Below are positions 26,360-39,200 of a DNA stretch of 64,000 nucleotides, piece by piece. The stretch lies in the NCBI GenBank assembly GCA_000310025.1, contig FN649729.1, positions 521,945-585,944 on the forward strand, read 5' to 3'. Source of the DNA: Ectocarpus siliculosus. Its lineage: Eukaryota > Sar > Phaeophyceae > Ectocarpales > Ectocarpaceae. The first letter of the stretch is position 1. Every line of letters starts with the position of its first letter. The translations under genes were made by a program, and so were the position numbers. The notes beneath the pieces are model-generated. The model did not search any database and had not been told where the DNA came from. It was given only the letters and a program-made list of their open reading frames with translations.

Positions 26360-26870
26360 CGGCTGTACATGGATGTACACTTGCTTCCCTCGTTTACGCT
26401 GCTAGCAGCGGGCAACGAGCTCTTAAAACCGCTCCCGACGCCTTATATGATGTGTGTATTTGGCCGCCGTTGCCTACAGCAGTGTGTACATCTCGTTGTC
26501 TCTGGGATGGGAATCTCCAAAGGTCGGCCTGCACATGAAGACAGACCGCAGATTGACTTGTGCCGTCCCTCGCTTGTTTGTGCTGCCGACAGTAGGCAAC
26601 GGACTCTAAGAGTCGCACCCGACGCCTCCCATGATGTGTGTCTTTGGCTGCCTTGGCCTAAAGCATTCTCGCGTGGGCTGTGCTCGTTGTCTCGTATGTT
26701 GTCTACGTGTGCTGCTGCTGTGCTACGTCTTTCAAGAAAAGGATTTCGGGGGTTCTCCCCGAGCGTCGTGCCCATCGCCCAATCATCTGCTTCCGTCTTA
26801 CAGAATGCCGTACGAAGTCGAGGTGTGATTGGTGGGAGACGGGTATCTACCCGGCTCTACCCCTCATTGT
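26112..26870 (+). repeat. Dispersed modular repeat, copy 2
   Basis: Second copy of the family at 10814-11790 in the same orientation. It shares the CGCGCGAAGTGCGA start, the GGATGGAGCCTAC box, the CTG run (26330-26360) and the GTGATTGGTGGGAG end. It carries two internal modules beginning near 26409 and 26597 where copy 1 has three. The end abuts the Mutator-like element that follows. Confidence 0.6.
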
Positions 26871-26897
26871 TGGAGTTCTTCCGTGTCTTACAAAATA

Positions 26898-27360
26898 GAG
26901 TTGTGGCCAAAATCGGGTACACCTGGTCCAACAACGGCCATAATCGAGTACCCCTACAAGATGCTGCTGGGAGCGACCGCATGACACCGTCTGACGGGCG
27001 GACGCCAGCCCCTACCCGACCTTGATTGCAAATGATCGAGAAGAGCTAGATGAATAGCTCACTCATGAGATGCGACACACACGAGACGCATCTAAGAAAT
27101 AGACATCTTGATGCTCTCTGCGAGCAGCCGGCGGTGTGTGGTCCGACCCATGATTATGTGATGGGTAGGGAAAAGGAAAATCGGGTACCCCTCCAGGGGG
27201 TGAGCAGCCAAGATCGGGTGCACCGGTGGAAAGACAGTCAAGGTCGGGTAGGGGTGGGCGTCGGCCAATCAGATTGTGTCATGCGTTCGCTCCCTTGTAC
27301 TGTAGGGGTACCCGATTGTGGCCGTGGTTGGACCGGGTGTACCCGATTAGACCACAGCTC
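26898..27360. mobile_element. Non-autonomous Mutator-like element
   Basis: A 463-base element with long terminal inverted repeats. The left arm (about 26898-27030) and the right arm (about 27235-27360) are reverse complements over roughly 125 bases, both including TCGGGTACACC-GGTCCAAC and CCCCTACCCGACCTTGA. Outside the arms lies a perfect 9-base direct repeat, TACAAAATA, at 26889-26897 and 27361-27369. Long inverted ends with a 9-base target duplication are the hallmark of the Mutator superfamily. The interior (about 27030-27235) carries further GGGTACC-type sub-repeats but no transposase. Confidence 0.8.
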
Positions 27361-27434
27361 TACAAAATACTGCTCTTCGCAGCAGTCTACGCAGTAAAAA
27401 TTGATTAAGCAAACATATGGGATAAAGTATTCAA

Positions 27435-27475
27435 TCCGTGCTTTAGGGTTAGGGTTAGGGATAGGGATAGGGCCT
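27435..27475 (+). repeat. Interstitial telomere-like repeat
   Basis: TTTAGGGTTAGGGTTAGGG followed by two ATAGGG units. The downstream context, TAGGG-CTGCGT-CCCCCTCCCT and a GGCGGTCC box, recurs at 37438-37530 with a shortened GGGTTAGGGGTAGGG. The block is therefore part of a dispersed repeat and need not mark a fused chromosome end. Confidence 0.5.
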
Positions 27476-27548
27476 GCGTGCCCCCTCCCTATTATTTTAC
27501 TCTTCAAATCCTGCGTAGGCGGTCCTCTTCGTATAGGTCCGCTGCCCA

Positions 27549-27780
27549 CCGGAGGTGACACAAGATACCACACCCCCTGGACCGATTTTCACAGCTCGAC
27601 TACTCCACGACGACGATCATGTCAAAATCAAGAGAGTTTTGTCTTCGGAAAGATCTCGACGAGGCGGTTCCAACGCCGCCGTTTCGGCACCGCCGCTCTT
27701 GTAGCTGTGGAGTACATACACTGTAGTACAGGGACTTTGAAAACTAGTCCAGGGGGTGTGGTATCTTGTGTCACCTACGG
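27549..27780. mobile_element. Short TIR element (MITE), copy 1
   Basis: The ends are inverted repeats of about 41 bases: the left starts CCGGAGGTGACACAAGATAC and the right ends in GTATCTTGTGTCACCTACGG. Both arms continue through CCACACCCCCTGGAC. Internal sequence (GAAAG-TCTCGACG, CAAACGCCGCC/CCAACGCCGCC, TTTCGGCACCG) matches the copy at 43613-43808. There is no coding capacity. The flanking TA pair is not intact here. Confidence 0.75.
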
Positions 27781-28600
27781 TCGTCCCGGTGGCAGCTCAG
27801 TCAGAGAATGTTGATTGTAGCGGTGTCACGATATCCTGTGGTCGCTACGCGGGGCTTGATGTTGCTACGTAGGCAGGGGCTCGCTACACCGGGGGGCGCA
27901 CTAACGTAGGAATACAGCCTAACTGATCTCCGACAGCAGCAGTTCTCACCATCATCTGAGAGATTTGCTGTTGTCCATGCCTTCGTCGGTAATATCCAAG
28001 AAACCCGCGTACAAAGACACCGCGCCGAAATCGCTGTCCTGCATGCGGGCAGCAATATTGGAAAGGACGAGCCACACCAGTAATAGGAGAAGAGGCAACG
28101 TTGCGCAGCAGCAGTTGTCGTCAATTGGTTGGGAGTGCTGCGTGGGGGGGGGGGGGGCGGAGGCAGAAGACGGAGGCAGAAGAGACAACCAAGAGAGGAC
28201 GGGGGGTTGGTTCAAAAACTCAATACCGCTTTCTGGTTTCGACGTGTTCTCTAGGCTTACCGACATGTTGTTGCCCCTCTCTCTGTCTGCCAAATCGCCT
28301 ACAAGAGCACGGTGCAGTAAATGAAGGTGTAGCTCAGTGCTGGATGCAATGCCAATGATGTGCCACCACCAGGAAATGAAAAAAAAAGGCCGGCCAAGTG
28401 CGGCAGACGAAAATCCTCCGAACTGAGCGGAGATTGTACCGACATCTACGATCGTACAGTAGTAGACTCGACCGTAGATTCCTCGGCTAGAGCAGACAGC
28501 GGCCCACCGCATCAGGCCAGCCTGCCGTCACGTCATCGCCCTCCCCTCCCTCAACCCGCCAACCTCGCAGGCCAATAACCAAGAGGTCTACACCGACACC
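27781..28600. other. 5' flank of the phosphatase gene
   Basis: No gene found. A run of 12-13 G lies at about 28144-28156. The 260 bases before 28601 presumably hold the 5' untranslated region and promoter. I see no clear TATA box. Confidence 0.3.
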
Positions 28601-31349
28601 ATGAGGGCGAGTTCGGCCTACCCCCAGGTGTCCAACAGGCAGTACGTGAAGTTCGTGGCGATCGTAGTTTGTGTCTGTTTTCTCTTTGCCTTCTTCGCGG
28701 ACAGGCCCACCCTAAACAATGAGGGTGAGCCCGCCCTGCCGGGTACGGACATCAATCTGCGCGGAGGGCAAGATGGGTGAGACAGCGGCCGTTGTCGGCG
28801 CTCGTGTGCCTGCTCTGACTTGTTTTGCGGCAGGTGTGCGTGTATCGTGTATCGTCCGTCAGCAGCGGCTGCTCCTGCCCGCCTGTCTGCACGTAGGAAT
28901 TTGTTCTCTTTCTCGTATCCATCTCACGCCATCGAGGAATGGATTTTGTCTAAGAGCAGGGCGCTTTACCCGTTGGCTAACGCCAGAGTATGGGGGCGGT
29001 GTTGCCGCAGGAACGAAGTCCATGCATTCACAGTAGTGGTCCCAGCTCGCTGGGTCAGTTATCTCGGAGGAGGCGTCGAGCTTCTTGCACTTACACTCCT
29101 CCTATGCATATTCGTACAGAGAAAGACTACCCGCTCCTCCTGTGATTGCGTATCTCCTTTGTCACGTGCACAAGCCATCGCCGTACACTGCTGTTGTACC
29201 GCTTGTAGCAAAGCTTTCCGTTCAAGCCAAAAACACGCCCTGCGTTGCCGCCGCTGATTTAGAGAAAGAGAGAGGCAATCGCATCTTAGGTTCCCTGCTC
29301 CTGCACCTACAGCGCTACCGTCTTTCACACGAAGACTCGACCCTGGACCACGTTTCTATTTCCCCGCTCCAGTTCGTGAGCAGCAAGCAATGACACTTGG
29401 TATCCGTTCATCTTGTTCATTGTGTGCTTATATGTGTGAATATCTGAATACCAAGCGTGTCGCGTGCACTGCTGGACCCAAAAAGCCCTTGGGGGAAGCA
29501 ATGTCCAGATTTTCCCAAGCACCCGTCACACGAAAAGGACCCCGTTTTTTTTTTTCAGAGAGAGCTCGCAAAGTATGATGCCATTTGTCCGACCATCGAT
29601 CTCGATTGATGTTATAACATGGAATGATCGGTAATAAAAACACACACAGAAAGACTACCCATTCGAGATGTTTGAGTTTGGAAAATGGTTGAGTTTGAAC
29701 ACACCCATTGAAGCGGCGGATCTGGACGTTTGTGGCCATGCGGTCGCAGAGATCTGCCCGATGTTCTCGTTGTAATGTTCACGATTGACGCAAGATATCC
29801 AGACACCGCCTTGTTCCTTACCAGCTGTACCAAATCACTGTTGTCGTTTCGTGGTCATGCTTCTCGCAGGGCCTGAAACGTGCTACATATCCGTGAGACT
29901 ATTCCCTAGGACATAGGTTGAGTTATTCCATTATTTCTTGGGCAAGTGATTTTTAAGGTTGAGTTGGCCAAATATTCAAGCAAGAATGACATGTGCAATA
30001 TAGACTGCCAGCTAGCTAGACGTGCGAGACTACATCAGCCTCTGGCTCGATCTTGTGTATTGGTGCTCTTCATCGTTTCACGGTCACTCGCTGTAGACTG
30101 TCCGTTGTCCCTACAGACATCGCGTGTACGCCCCTCTCTCGTGGACTCATCTCTAATCTCTACCCAGCGCTCTTCCTGCTGCTGCAAGCGGAGGCTCGGC
30201 GAAGCTCAGCGACCTGATCGCGGTGGGTCTGGGGCTTACGGAACTGGCTTCGCAGGTGAGAGAGAGAGCACTCTGTTCTAGACATATTTCGCATGTTTTT
30301 AATGGACCAACGCGCTCACCGTACGACGGATTGTAACTTGGCTACATGTTTTAGCTATGGCCTATGCTGCATACTCTTAAGACATTTTTCATTTTACATT
30401 TTTGCCCGGGTTGCAGCAGCTAGTCCTCTATCGGCGCACCACAGGCCAGCATTATTTTTCACTTGGATTTAGATTGGAGAGCTTCCGCTCTCGCAACTTC
30501 ACGGCCTTTTGCAGCACTTCGACGGTCCGCCCTTCCGTTTTTGTGTTTTGCTGACTGTCTGTCCCTTCGCACCCCAAGAGGAAATCATTTGAATTTGATG
30601 TGCGTTCGATTGTCCGCTTTGACCAGTCAGCCGCTCGGAGCTGTGACCGTTCTGCTTTCCTCGGCCTCCGCGCCGTGGTCCCGCTGCTTTCGCTTGCATT
30701 AGCACACAGTACTCTTTCTTTTGTTTGCACGCATCGATCCAGCCTCAGCACAGCATTAGTCAGGGCTGGTCCCAACAGAACCAGAATTGTGCTCCCAGAC
30801 TTCCCACCTCCCACCGAGACCAAGAACCCAACGAGATCCACAGAAGTCCCTCCCAGTTTCAAAATGGGTGAAGTTTGGGTTTGACAAGACCACGTTTGTC
30901 TTGTGTTTCACCTGAAATTTCCAGCAAGCTGAGCTCTGGGTCACAACACCCGAACTACCATTTCAAATTGTACTACAGCAGTGCACAGCAGTTGTACATG
31001 AAAAAACATTATATGCATACGGCTCCATCTTACCTGGGGGTAACAGCAGTACATGGTTGTCCGCAACCCAGAGTTTCCGAAAACAACCAATAGTCGATTT
31101 ACTGGAGGTAACATATCAATTACAGCAGTCTTCCGCGAGCGCAAGACACGGCTCCATGGAATTCGTCCATTGTGTAGAGATTGAACTCCGCAATAGTCCG
31201 TGCGCGTCAAGATACACGCTCCATATGTATAATCAAATCGATGTGTGCGCACACACAGCAACATTCGACTACGAATGTGTTTTCTTTGTCTCTCTCCCTT
31301 TTTCTCGCTGTCTCTCTCCCACCCTCTCTCTCTCTTTCTCTTTCTCTCC

Positions 31350-31447
<98 letters not shown>

Positions 31448-34400
31448 TATCTATCTCTCCATCTATCTATCTCTCCATCTATTGCTAGTAGCGTCGGTCG
31501 TCAACCATGAAGATTGTCTTTCGGTTCGAGTTCAGCGAAGTAGACGCGTTCTTTCTTTCTATGTTTTGCTGCTTCTGTTTCAGTTCACCCATCGGTGAAA
31601 GCCATGGCTACATCGCTCCCTTAGTCTCGGTCAGACAGCCAGTGGGTGCATTGTCTTTCGGTTTCTCTCCGAGATTAACGCGCCCGCGTTGTGTTTTTCT
31701 GCAGTCTGTCTTAGTTCACGCGACAAACTACTGTCGTCTCGTGTGCATCGGTGAAATGCGGCGACTTACGTGGAATGGATCGGGCACTTGCCAATTCCCA
31801 GTACCGAACACCATCGTCGGCAAAGACGAAAAGACCCGTCACACATGCATACCACGCCCACGTCACAAGCACACCATCAATCATTTTTTTTTGCCCGATC
31901 AAAACTCGAAATAAGTCCAGTTTCCAGCCGGTTTCCCTCCACCCACTGCTGTACAGACTTCAACCCACTCTGTGGTTGTATCTCGAACGGGTATTGTAGT
32001 ATTTCCTGTGTGTTTCATGTATCTTGGAATCGCTTTTCTTAAAAGCGTGGAGCCGGAAGCAGCCGAAGCCCCTTCTAAATGCTGGATCCTTGTTCCTCTC
32101 TCTGCTGTGTCTGTTGGTTTGATCATGATGTCGATGATGGCCACCCTGCGTGACGTGCACAGGAAATCAAAGACGTCAAGGCCGCAGGAGCGGAAGAGCT
32201 GAGGGTCAAGGGTCTCACGAAGGAAGGAGTGGAAGAGCCGGTCACGGTGGCTGACACCAACTCCAACAGCGTAAGTTTGCTGATGGACCGAGCTTCGCGA
32301 GCTTCAAGCGTACTGTACTGTACTGACCCTGCAATGTTGATGCCAGACACCAACTCCAACAGCGTAAGACCGGTTTGCATTGATGGCTGATAAAACGAAG
32401 ACTGCTGTACTGACTGTGCAATGTTGATGACGCCCGGGCTGAATTTGTTGGGACAGAGCTCACTAAGGGCAAATGATGGTTTGTGGCAGCTCCAACAATT
32501 GCTGATAAACCCTGTTTTCGAAATCTTCGAGACTACTAAACTGACAGTGCAGTGTTGATGCCATCCGGGCTGCAATACTTTGGCACAGAGCCGGTCAAAA
32601 GGGCAGGTGATGGCTTATGCCGGCTCCAACTCTGTTGAACTCCAGTCCAAAGATGAAGACGTCCCTAGCACAGACTTGGGTGCTTGCTGAGCATGTTTGG
32701 GGCGCCTCGGACGTGCCGAGTTCTGTTGAAGTGTGGCACTTGACGTCATGTGGTCGTCCGTGTGCACACACACACACCTTACGTGCGTTTCTTCTTCTGA
32801 AGTCGTGTCGGTCTTGCCAGCTACAGCAGTATCCTTGAATCATCGTCTTGTTTAATCATGCACAGGTGTTCGTGAACGGGTACAGACACTTCTTTCCCGG
32901 TGTCCAGATGCTCTCTGAAGAGACTGAGCCCGAGAAGGCTGACACCAAGCTTTACAACCCAGCTCTCCCCGCAGGACTCAGGGTGAGGATGGGCAGGCGG
33001 CCGTAGCACGTAGCCACGTATCTACACGTTTTGGCATTGTCGATCCCTTGTCATGCGTCTCGTGTCCCCGGCGCCTGCGATTGCTGCGACGCCGGCGTCG
33101 CGATCTCTCTGTATTCGTTCGTGTAGCATGGACCTACTACTGCTGCTGCTACTGCTGCTGCTGCTGCTTCTGCTTCTGCTGCTGCCTCGGCGTACCATGG
33201 TGCTGTGTTCGTGTGTTGGAATGCCAATTTGCTTGTACGTTGTGGTGCCATGTCTCTTACTTGATATAAGGCCTTTCCTCACCCTGCCCCCAACTGTTCC
33301 TAACCGTGCCGCAGCTGGAGTCGAACCCCAGCCTGGATCTGTCGGAGGTTCTGGTCATCGTAGATCCTCTAGACGCCACCAAGGTACATATCTGCGGTAT
33401 CTACGATTTTTGAGGCGATATCGCTGCGCCGTCGATGCCACGCTTTAGTACAACGTGTGGTGTGTGTTTGCATGGTGCTCCCCCTCGAATCGCATCGTAG
33501 GCGCGGCAGTTACCATCAGCTCCGTGTGTGCCCCGAAGGTAACGTACGTTTTTGCGTATCATGATTTTCTTTGTACTCTAATTTTGTCGACGAGGCCGTC
33601 GCATCAAATAGGACGTCGATTTTGACGTGCCCGAGCGGGGTGATTGGTGGAGGGCGCACGGGACGAGGTTTGCCGATCATGGTTGTTGTAATTGTGGTGG
33701 TGGTGTTGGTGGTGGGAGTGAGAGTTGGGACAATTATTTTGGCGATGATACTAGACACCGGCACACTTAAGCTAGCTGACTACTGATGTCGGTGCCTGCG
33801 TGTTGTAATTGGTAATGCGGTATCTCGCCCCCCAACAGGGTGTTGCCGAAATCCTCCTGGAGTTCTGTGTCATCACGCTGGCGCCCGAAGTACCCAATGG
33901 ACGGGCAGTAACTTGAAGCGTTGGCAAGGAGTTTGAGAGCAGCACAGAAGAAAAAACTTTTTGAATGTTGGCAACGCTCATGAAGAGCGATGATGCTGAT
34001 CACGAGCAATGGTGGCAGGCGTTGGCTGACTGACGGTGTCATTGTTGCTGTTGTTGCCGCTTGACAGGAATTCGGCGAGGACCTGTTGGAGTATGTCACG
34101 ACGATGGTGTGCGTCGTGTACCAGGGAGAACCTATCGCAGGAATCATCAACCAGGTACTAGGCGCAGCACAGCTATATTGTACCATTAAGTTGCTCGTTG
34201 CACCGATTCTGTTGGTCCTTGTCGGTGTTGTTGACAGTGGCGTGGAAACAACAGCTGTTGTTGCCGCTCATGCTGAAGTGGTCGTCGGTGCTGCTGGTGG
34301 TATATTCGTGTGCGTATGTACTGGTCACGCTGTGTCGCTGCTTTGATAGGCTTTGGCTCACACACGTGTTGTGGTTTAGTTTGGTTCCCCTTGAGGATAT

Positions 34401-36033
34401 TTCAACAACAACGAGGCTCATCCTATCGATCGCTCTGATTCGTGTTGGTTGTCGAGCGCCATGTTTTGTCCCGATCTGCTGCTGCTGCTGCAGGTGTTAG
34501 TACCCCGCGTAACAACGATTTTTTTCGAATCCGTTCCACTTTTGTTCCGATTGAATCCCACCATCCACCACCCTTTGTCTTCCAGGTGTTCGAAGAAGAC
34601 AAGCCGCCAGTTGTGGGCGTGATCCCGCTCCAGCCCGGGGACCAGGGTGTGCTCTTCAACAGAGCCAAGCAGGTGATTATTTTCTGACTGCAGCAGTGCG
34701 ACAGCTTTATTTTGGGTGGGATCTTCGGAATATCAAGGTTAGGGCTGTTCACGCAAACCAGAAGGAGCCAACCTGTTCGATTCTTCCTATACCCCCGAAA
34801 TCGTTTTTGTTGCGAAGCTGAAAGAACGCAACAACCGTTCGCCCCGACCGACGCGCTTTTCAGGACCCGGTTGGTGACGCTGCGCATACGGTGACCATTT
34901 CCCGCTCCCACACGGGGGAGGGGGGTAACGTGGTTGAGAAGTACTTGGAGGGGCACCAGACGCTGCTGGCAGGGGGAGCGGGGTACAAATCGCTCTTGGT
35001 TTTGGACGGGAAGGCGGAGGCGTACGTTCACGTAACGGCTATCAAGGTGGGTTGTGAGGAGAGGGCGTCGGAAGCTTGTCGCTGTCTCGATGGAGATGAT
35101 TTTCATGAGGTGTTCATTGAGATGAGAGGAGAGAAAGAAGCGGGGAACGGGGGGGGGGGGGGGGAGGAGCCGCCATCGGTTGCAAGGGATGGTGGTGTGA
35201 TGTAATGTGTTTTGTGGTTTCATGTGCTGTGCGATGGCTTTCTCTCGTATCTAGTTTTTCGCACCCCGTGTGTCCTCTCTACGCCCGCCCGCTTTCGCCA
35301 AGGCCACCCGATCGATCACATCCGATTCCGCATCCCTTTTCCCGTTGTTTCGTGCTTTCTTGTGGAACACGTGCTTCGAAATGTGGCTGGAACTTGTTGC
35401 TTGGACCAAAGTCATGGGACGTGTGTGCGGCAGAGGCGGTGATGAAGGCCAGCGGTGGGGGGTTCAGCGATATCGAGGGAAAGCAACTGGCATACCCCAT
35501 GGAATACGACAGGTGCGACAGGACAGGACGCGATGTTGTGATTGTCTCAAGCATGACGTTGCTGCTGTTTCTACTGATGTCCGGATCGTTGTTGTCGTTG
35601 TTGTCGTTGGTGTTGTTGTTGTTGTTGTTGATGTCGGTGTCGGTGTCGGTATCCTTGTTCCAGTGTTCCGGATGAAAACAATCCTACGTCTTGCCATTAC
35701 GTTGTATAGGTTACCCTTATCGATGTGCTGCCAGTGCTTCACGCCATTATGTACGCCGGTAACTTCCGGGCAAATGGCCAGAGAAGAACGTCGCAAATGG
35801 TATAGCTTCATGTCGTGCGTTTCCATTGAGTATTATTTTAGGGTTGGCCTGCAAACGCACACACACACCTTTCCCCCGACAACTTGCTCTTGCTCACCCT
35901 CCACGCCCCACCCGCGGGCACGGTTGTCTGGTGGCCTTCTTGTCTGCTGGCATGCGCTGGCACGGCTTTGTGGCGACTTGCGCACCGGCGGCCACGACGT
36001 CATCAACAACCACAACAACGACGACAACAACAA

Positions 36034-36071
<38 letters not shown>

Positions 36072-36204
36072 TGAACAACAACCACGACGACGACGACGAC
36101 ACAGTACGCACTCCCAGGCTCTGTTCAAGAACGGCATCATCGCTACCGCCTCGAAAGAGCAGCAGGACTTCTTCGTCACCAAGCTAGACGGAAACCTCTC
36201 CTAA
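28601..36204 (+). CDS. BPNT2: Golgi-type 3'-phosphoadenosine phosphate 3'-phosphatase
   Basis: Ten exons: 28601-28776, 30189-30255, 32163-32270, 32866-32982, 33315-33383, 34068-34154, 34586-34672, 34864-35046, 35412-35512, 36105-36204. They join in frame to a 364-residue protein, close to the 359 of human IMPAD1/BPNT2. The enzyme hydrolyses 3'-phosphoadenosine 5'-phosphate, the by-product of sulfotransferases, to AMP in the Golgi lumen. Residues 17-35 form a single N-terminal membrane anchor (VKFVAIVVCVCFLFAFF). The inositol-monophosphatase-fold metal motifs follow: LSEE, then VDPLDAT, then SWDVCAAEA. Family-specific blocks EYVTTMVCV, ISRSHTG and AGGAGYK are present. Brown-algal walls and matrix are rich in sulfated polysaccharides, which fits the role. 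All introns are GT-AG. The ninth exon's acceptor (GGACCAAAG) has a weak pyrimidine tract. Long introns hold (CT)n, (GTT)n and (AAC)n tracts. Confidence 0.93.
31353..31484 (+). repeat. (CT)n then (CTAT)n microsatellite
   Basis: About 45 uninterrupted CT units are followed by several CTAT/CTCC units, inside the second intron of the phosphatase gene. CT-rich sequence also extends upstream to about 31290. It produces long artificial Ser-Leu and Arg-Glu frames on both strands. Confidence 0.95.
31912..32000 (+). repeat. Short dispersed repeat shared with 46634-46745
   Basis: The blocks ATAAGTCCAGT, CAGCCGGTTTCCCTC and TCTCGAACGGGTA occur in the same order and orientation at about 46634-46745 (there ATAAGCCCAGT). 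One copy is in an intron of the phosphatase gene. The other is in the first intron region of the bactofilin gene, antisense to it. No terminal repeats identified. Confidence 0.5.
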
Positions 36205-39200
36205 GAACGTTTGACGTGTATCTGCTGTAGCTCCCTCGTCAACTCTACAGCAGCTCGCGGCGACATCTCCGTACTCTTGAGATGTGACACCGCCTGAGGT
36301 TTTGTGTGTGTTGGCCTCCCCCCTCCGTCGCTTGGGAATGATGTCCATGTGAAACTGCTGCAGCCGTTCACACGGTGTCGGTTTTCTTTGTTTCTCGTCG
36401 CTTCTGAGGACGGTGTTCTCACGTCTGGATCCTCGTCGGTTTTGTGGTTCGTGCTTGCCAGGTTTCAGTCAATCGGTCGCTTTTGTAGTTCTGGGGTAGC
36501 GAAATCACGAGCTCAATGTTAATTTTTTTTTGTTGTTGTTCGATTGACTGCCCTGGTGCCGGTGCGATGGTTCCAGCCTCGGTCGCGCCCATAATTTTGC
36601 TTGTGTGTTTTCACCCTCCTCGCTATTTTTATGTGTCTGGTTCTTATTATTGTTTCCAATGTCGGAAGTCTTAAGCGCGAAGACTATCGTCGCCTCCTTT
36701 GTTGGGGCCGTTGGTTACGCGAGTGTGGTCCTTGTACTTATGTACGTCTCTTGTTTGTTCTTGCTCATGAATGAAAACTAGACTAAATAGTGGTCTAAAA
36801 TATTATAATTTGAAGCGTGTAGCCTCGTCCGGGCAGTCATACCCTGTGCCCATGGGAGGCGGGCGTCCTCGTCAGTTGGTTTAGAATCGGAAGGTACTGA
36901 GCAGAGAGATGGGAACGGTTTTTAGTGTCAAGACAACAACGAACGGTGGTAGTGATTGTGCTGAAATTTTATCGGAGGTGATGGTGGTGAATGAATGAGA
37001 GGCCAGGGACTGCTGCGGAGCACTCCGCGGATCAAAAATTTGAGATGCCAGTCGGAGCGTAACCACGCACCCTTGGGCGTTGTTTTGTCTTGTCTCGAGT
37101 TACGTACGCCGATTGAATCACAGGATGCATGCATGCATACTTGAGAGAAGAGGGTGGCTTCTGATGTTTCCACAGAGAGAGTTATTTTCCCTACTTGGGT
37201 ACGGACTTGCCCCAAGCAGGGTGGTTTGTACTTGGTGTGTCAGCACGATGGCGAATCATGTGGAACAAGAGCATCCATCCACACGTGGTGGTACCACAGC
37301 ATTTAGGTGTCTCGAGTAGCAGTTGGAATGGAGAAGTGCGTCTCGATCGACCAGCCGGTAACCTGCGCAGGGGTTTCGATTGAGTACTACTGTAAACATG
37401 TTGGGTAAATTAAAGCATGCATGATAGGGTCTGCGAAGTTGGGTTAGGGGTAGGGTCTGCGTACCCCCCTCCCTGTCTACTTATTTCCTCAATCTCTTAA
37501 TTCTCGCCAAGCAAGGCGGTCCCGATCGACGGGGAGGGGTGCACACCCGGGGGGAGGCCCAACATGTTGGGTTTGTTTTCGTGAGCGACTCCCTCCTTTC
37601 TCTTTTCTGAATGCATACAAACGAAGAGGATTTCGAGGGTTTTCTCCAAAGGCCGTCGAGAGGAGTTCGATAGACACGCATCATCTGTCGGACTCGCGAT
37701 TAGACGAGTCTTCGACGCCGAAGAACGTTCAATCAAGTCTATGCCGTCTTTGCCCCCTTTTATTGGAGATGGAGTCCCAATGGGTGTGAATCATCAGTCA
37801 GTGCCAATCTACACGGATTAGTTCACATGACCACCCAAAATAAAAAAGAAGGTAAGCGATCCCCACGCGGCGTGTTTGGCGAATTAAAGTCGGTTGTTTA
37901 CACGTGCGAGATTTGGTTTGTTACGAAGTTATCCTCGTAGTTTTTTTCGAGCCTAATGCAGGGAATGTAACAGTAGAATAGCTGCGGGAGGGGGGCGGGG
38001 GGGCGCCGTGAATCGTTCCGCCCGACCAAGGGAATGCACAACAATCAATCTTGTTTTGGGGGGCGAGGCTCTCTCATCGCATGCATGCTCATGCATTCCT
38101 GCGGAACGGGCTTCAAGCGGGGGCAAGACTAAGGGCATTCATTCAACTCGAGCGGCAGCACAAAGCGATGCTGAGACCTCCTCCGCACACTGTGCCAATA
38201 ACGTGATGACTGTGTGCCACACGTCGTCCCCGGTGATAAAAGGGCACGTGGGTGGTCCGTCGCGGAATATTTATCGCTCGTGCGGTATCTCGCAGAGGGG
38301 ACCACATCATGTGTGCACCTCGAAATACGTCGTAATTGCACAGCAGTACCACCCAGAGTTTGGGGTACCTTCAAAGAAGCGTTCCTTCTTTGTGGAAAAC
38401 CGAAGAAAGAGCAAGTACGCCGGGAGTTTGGCTACCGCACATTACATGGCAACACTCGTACGGGGGCAAGGCGTCGACCAGTGTAAGCTCATCATCGCCT
38501 TTACTAGTACACCCCGTTCAAAAAACATGGCATCGATCTTCCCTCAGATCTGCTGCTGTTGTTACTGTCGCGCAAACTTGGGCCACGAAAACACAGATTA
38601 AAGTACGAACCGATTGATTTATCAGCACGCGGGCGCTCAACTACCAGTTCCATCTACACGTACCTAACTATGATCCTACGGCAGTTAGTTCCTGTTTCTC
38701 CCTCCGTACAACCTCCCCGTCACATCATTGCAACACACCCACTGGTGGTGTCGTAGTCTATGCTACGACGAGCACTCGGTGTCATCTCACGATCGAGGCC
38801 GACGGCGGAGTCAAAGGACCGAGAACGTCGTATCGCGACGAAACGGCTGTAATCGGATCGGGCCTCGAAAACAACTCGACCATATATAATATGACCACCC
38901 CTAAACCAAACTAAAGCCCCACACAACAAACAGCGTGTGCTCGCCTATCGTGTGTAGCACTGCAGGCGCTCCTCCACACCAATCAACGGTGTGTGTGTCT
39001 GGCGTACTTAACACGGCAAACAAACATCATCATCTCGTGGTGAGGAGAAAAAACGGCCTCTGCGAACGAAGGAAACAACGACAACAAGCAAGCGGACGAG
39101 CAAGCCAAGCTCCAAGTAGGGTACACATCACGACAACGTTTTCACTCCGTGGGACACACCGTGGTACATTACCATGGTACAGAGCGCAACGAGGGCAACG